Shown: positions 7,400 to 7,977 of the stretch, piece after piece
Numbering within the stretch: position 1 is the stretch's first letter
Layout: each line of letters begins with the position of its first letter
NCBI RefSeq assembly: GCF_004138495.1
Contig: NZ_ML142851.1
Coordinates: forward strand, 203,145 to 211,121
From: Phytoactinopolyspora endophytica
GTDB lineage: Bacteria; Actinomycetota; Actinomycetes; Jiangellales; Jiangellaceae
Length of the DNA: 7,977 nt
Direction of reading: 5' to 3'
Position numbers and translations under genes: made by a program
Notes under the pieces: generated by a model
Seen by the model: only the letters and a program-made list of their open reading frames with translations
Told to the model about the DNA's origin: nothing
The model's database searches: none

Positions 7400-7427
7400 G
7401 GGTCCGTGCGATGGACGAGCATTTCTG

Positions 7428-7977
7428 ATGAGTGACCAGTGGCGGCTGGCGCTCGGGACGCTGACAACCGTCCCAGTACGGGCGCCCTCAGAGGTGACGC
7501 GGCGTACGGCGGGGGTCGCCATGCTGCTGGCGCCGATGGCCGGGCTGCTGCTCGCGGTACCAGCGGGATTCGTTCTTTGGGCCTCGCTGTCCCTGGGCCT
7601 CGGCTCAGTGGTGGCGGCGGTGCTGGCCATCGCCGCATTGCGCCTCGGCGACCGTGCGCTGCACCTGGACGGGCTGGCCGATACGGCTGACGGCTTGGCC
7701 GCCTCGTACGACCGGGAGCGTGCCCTGGCGGTGATGCGGACCGGCGACACCGGTCCGGCCGGGGCGACGGCACTGGTGCTGGTTCTCCTGGTCCAGGTCG
7801 GCGCCGCTGCCAGGTTGTCGGATGTGATTATCGGCGCGGAGTCGGCGGGTGGTGATGTGGGTGCCCTGGACAGTGGGCCGGTCGTCGCGGCGGTGAGCGT
7901 GATGGGCTGCGTCGTCGTCTCACGGGCGATGTTGGCCGTGGCATGCCTGCGCGGCGTGCCCTCCGCCCGCCCGGACG
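7428..7977 (+). CDS. cobS: Cobalamin synthase (adenosylcobinamide-GDP ribazoletransferase), 3' end outside window
   Basis: CobS is a membrane enzyme that joins adenosylcobinamide-GDP (from CobU) with alpha-ribazole or its phosphate (from CobT), the last assembly step. The 183 visible residues start MSDQWRLALGTLTTVPVR, as CobS proteins do. They carry the family's acidic motif HLDGLADTADG (79-89) and MRTGDTGPAG (103-112). Hydrophobic segments lie near 29-53, 58-72, 112-128 and 151-173. The usual length is about 240-260 residues, so some 60-80 are cut off by the window end. ATG 7428 has only a weak GGACGAG upstream (7413-7419) and overlaps the stop of a five-codon ORF. It continues the cobUT pathway, but a 505-bp gap with a terminator-like hairpin separates them. 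Confidence 0.93.
   Translation, partial: MSDQWRLALGTLTTVPVRAPSEVTRRTAGVAMLLAPMAGLLLAVPAGFVLWASLSLGLGSVVAAVLAIAALRLGDRALHLDGLADTADGLAASYDRERALAVMRTGDTGPAGATALVLVLLVQVGAAARLSDVIIGAESAGGDVGALDSGPVVAAVSVMGCVVVSRAMLAVACLRGVPSARPD

Larger units (their letters stand above)
6923..7427. other. 505-bp gap between cobUT and cobS, no convincing gene
   Basis: Open frames exist on both strands (for example 7039-7302 plus, 6880-7260 minus), but their translations are Arg/Pro-rich, show no motif and overlap each other. The stretch instead holds a terminator-like stem-loop, two 17-bp dyads, a nested stem at 7002-7057, a nested stem at 7093-7157, a 6-bp stem at 7240-7260 (GTGCGC/GCGCAC), and a possible promoter just before cobS. 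It could be a long structured leader, an operator region, or the remains of a lost gene. No second cobalamin riboswitch is recognisable on either strand. Confidence 0.6.

Noticed and set aside
6923..7427. Second cobalamin riboswitch before cobS
   Set aside because: The conserved core and a B12-box-like sequence were looked for on both strands and not found.
7082..7750. 222-codon minus-strand ORF over cobS
   Set aside because: It is antisense to clear cobS coding sequence and has shadow-like composition.

Overview
The window is GC-rich throughout and uses G/C-ending codons, GTG as well as ATG starts, and 4-bp gene overlaps. This is typical of an actinomycete (high-GC Actinobacteria). The genus cannot be fixed from this piece. 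Most of the window is a late cobalamin (vitamin B12) assembly locus, flanked on the left by an unusual threonyl-tRNA synthetase gene.

Layout. Positions 1-271 hold no confident gene. They contain a hairpin, a possible threonine-codon-rich leader ORF (72-170), a two-level stem-loop (187-233) and a hairpin that buries the Shine-Dalgarno sequence of the next gene (241-267). Positions 272-1624 (+) encode a threonyl-tRNA synthetase with only the catalytic and anticodon-binding domains, and no TGS or editing domain. Converging on it is a minus-strand block that reads cobD (4666-3614), cobQ (3617-2013, 4-bp overlap), then a small one-helix membrane protein of unknown function (1937-1659).

Divergent from cobD, on the plus strand, a cobalamin riboswitch (about 4793-4887) and its expression platform precede a fused cobU-cobT gene (5015-6922). 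A perfect 10-bp stem-loop, probably a terminator, follows at 6939-6967. A gene-poor stretch of 505 bp (6923-7427) then carries several strong inverted repeats, including two near-identical 17-bp dyads. The last gene is cobS (from 7428), which runs off the window end.

Function. CobD, CobQ, CobU, CobT and CobS together amidate the corrin ring side chains, attach the aminopropanol arm, activate it with GTP, activate the lower-ligand base and join the two halves: the late steps of B12 synthesis. The riboswitch should reduce CobUT production when cobalamin is plentiful. cobS is separated from cobUT by the terminator-like hairpin and the dyad-rich gap, so it may have separate control. No riboswitch is visible in front of the divergent cobD-cobQ operon.

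The most interesting parts are the editing-less ThrRS with its possible threonine-sensing leader, the repeat-bearing expression platform of the riboswitch, and the paired dyads upstream of cobS. No wholly new multi-gene system is evident.
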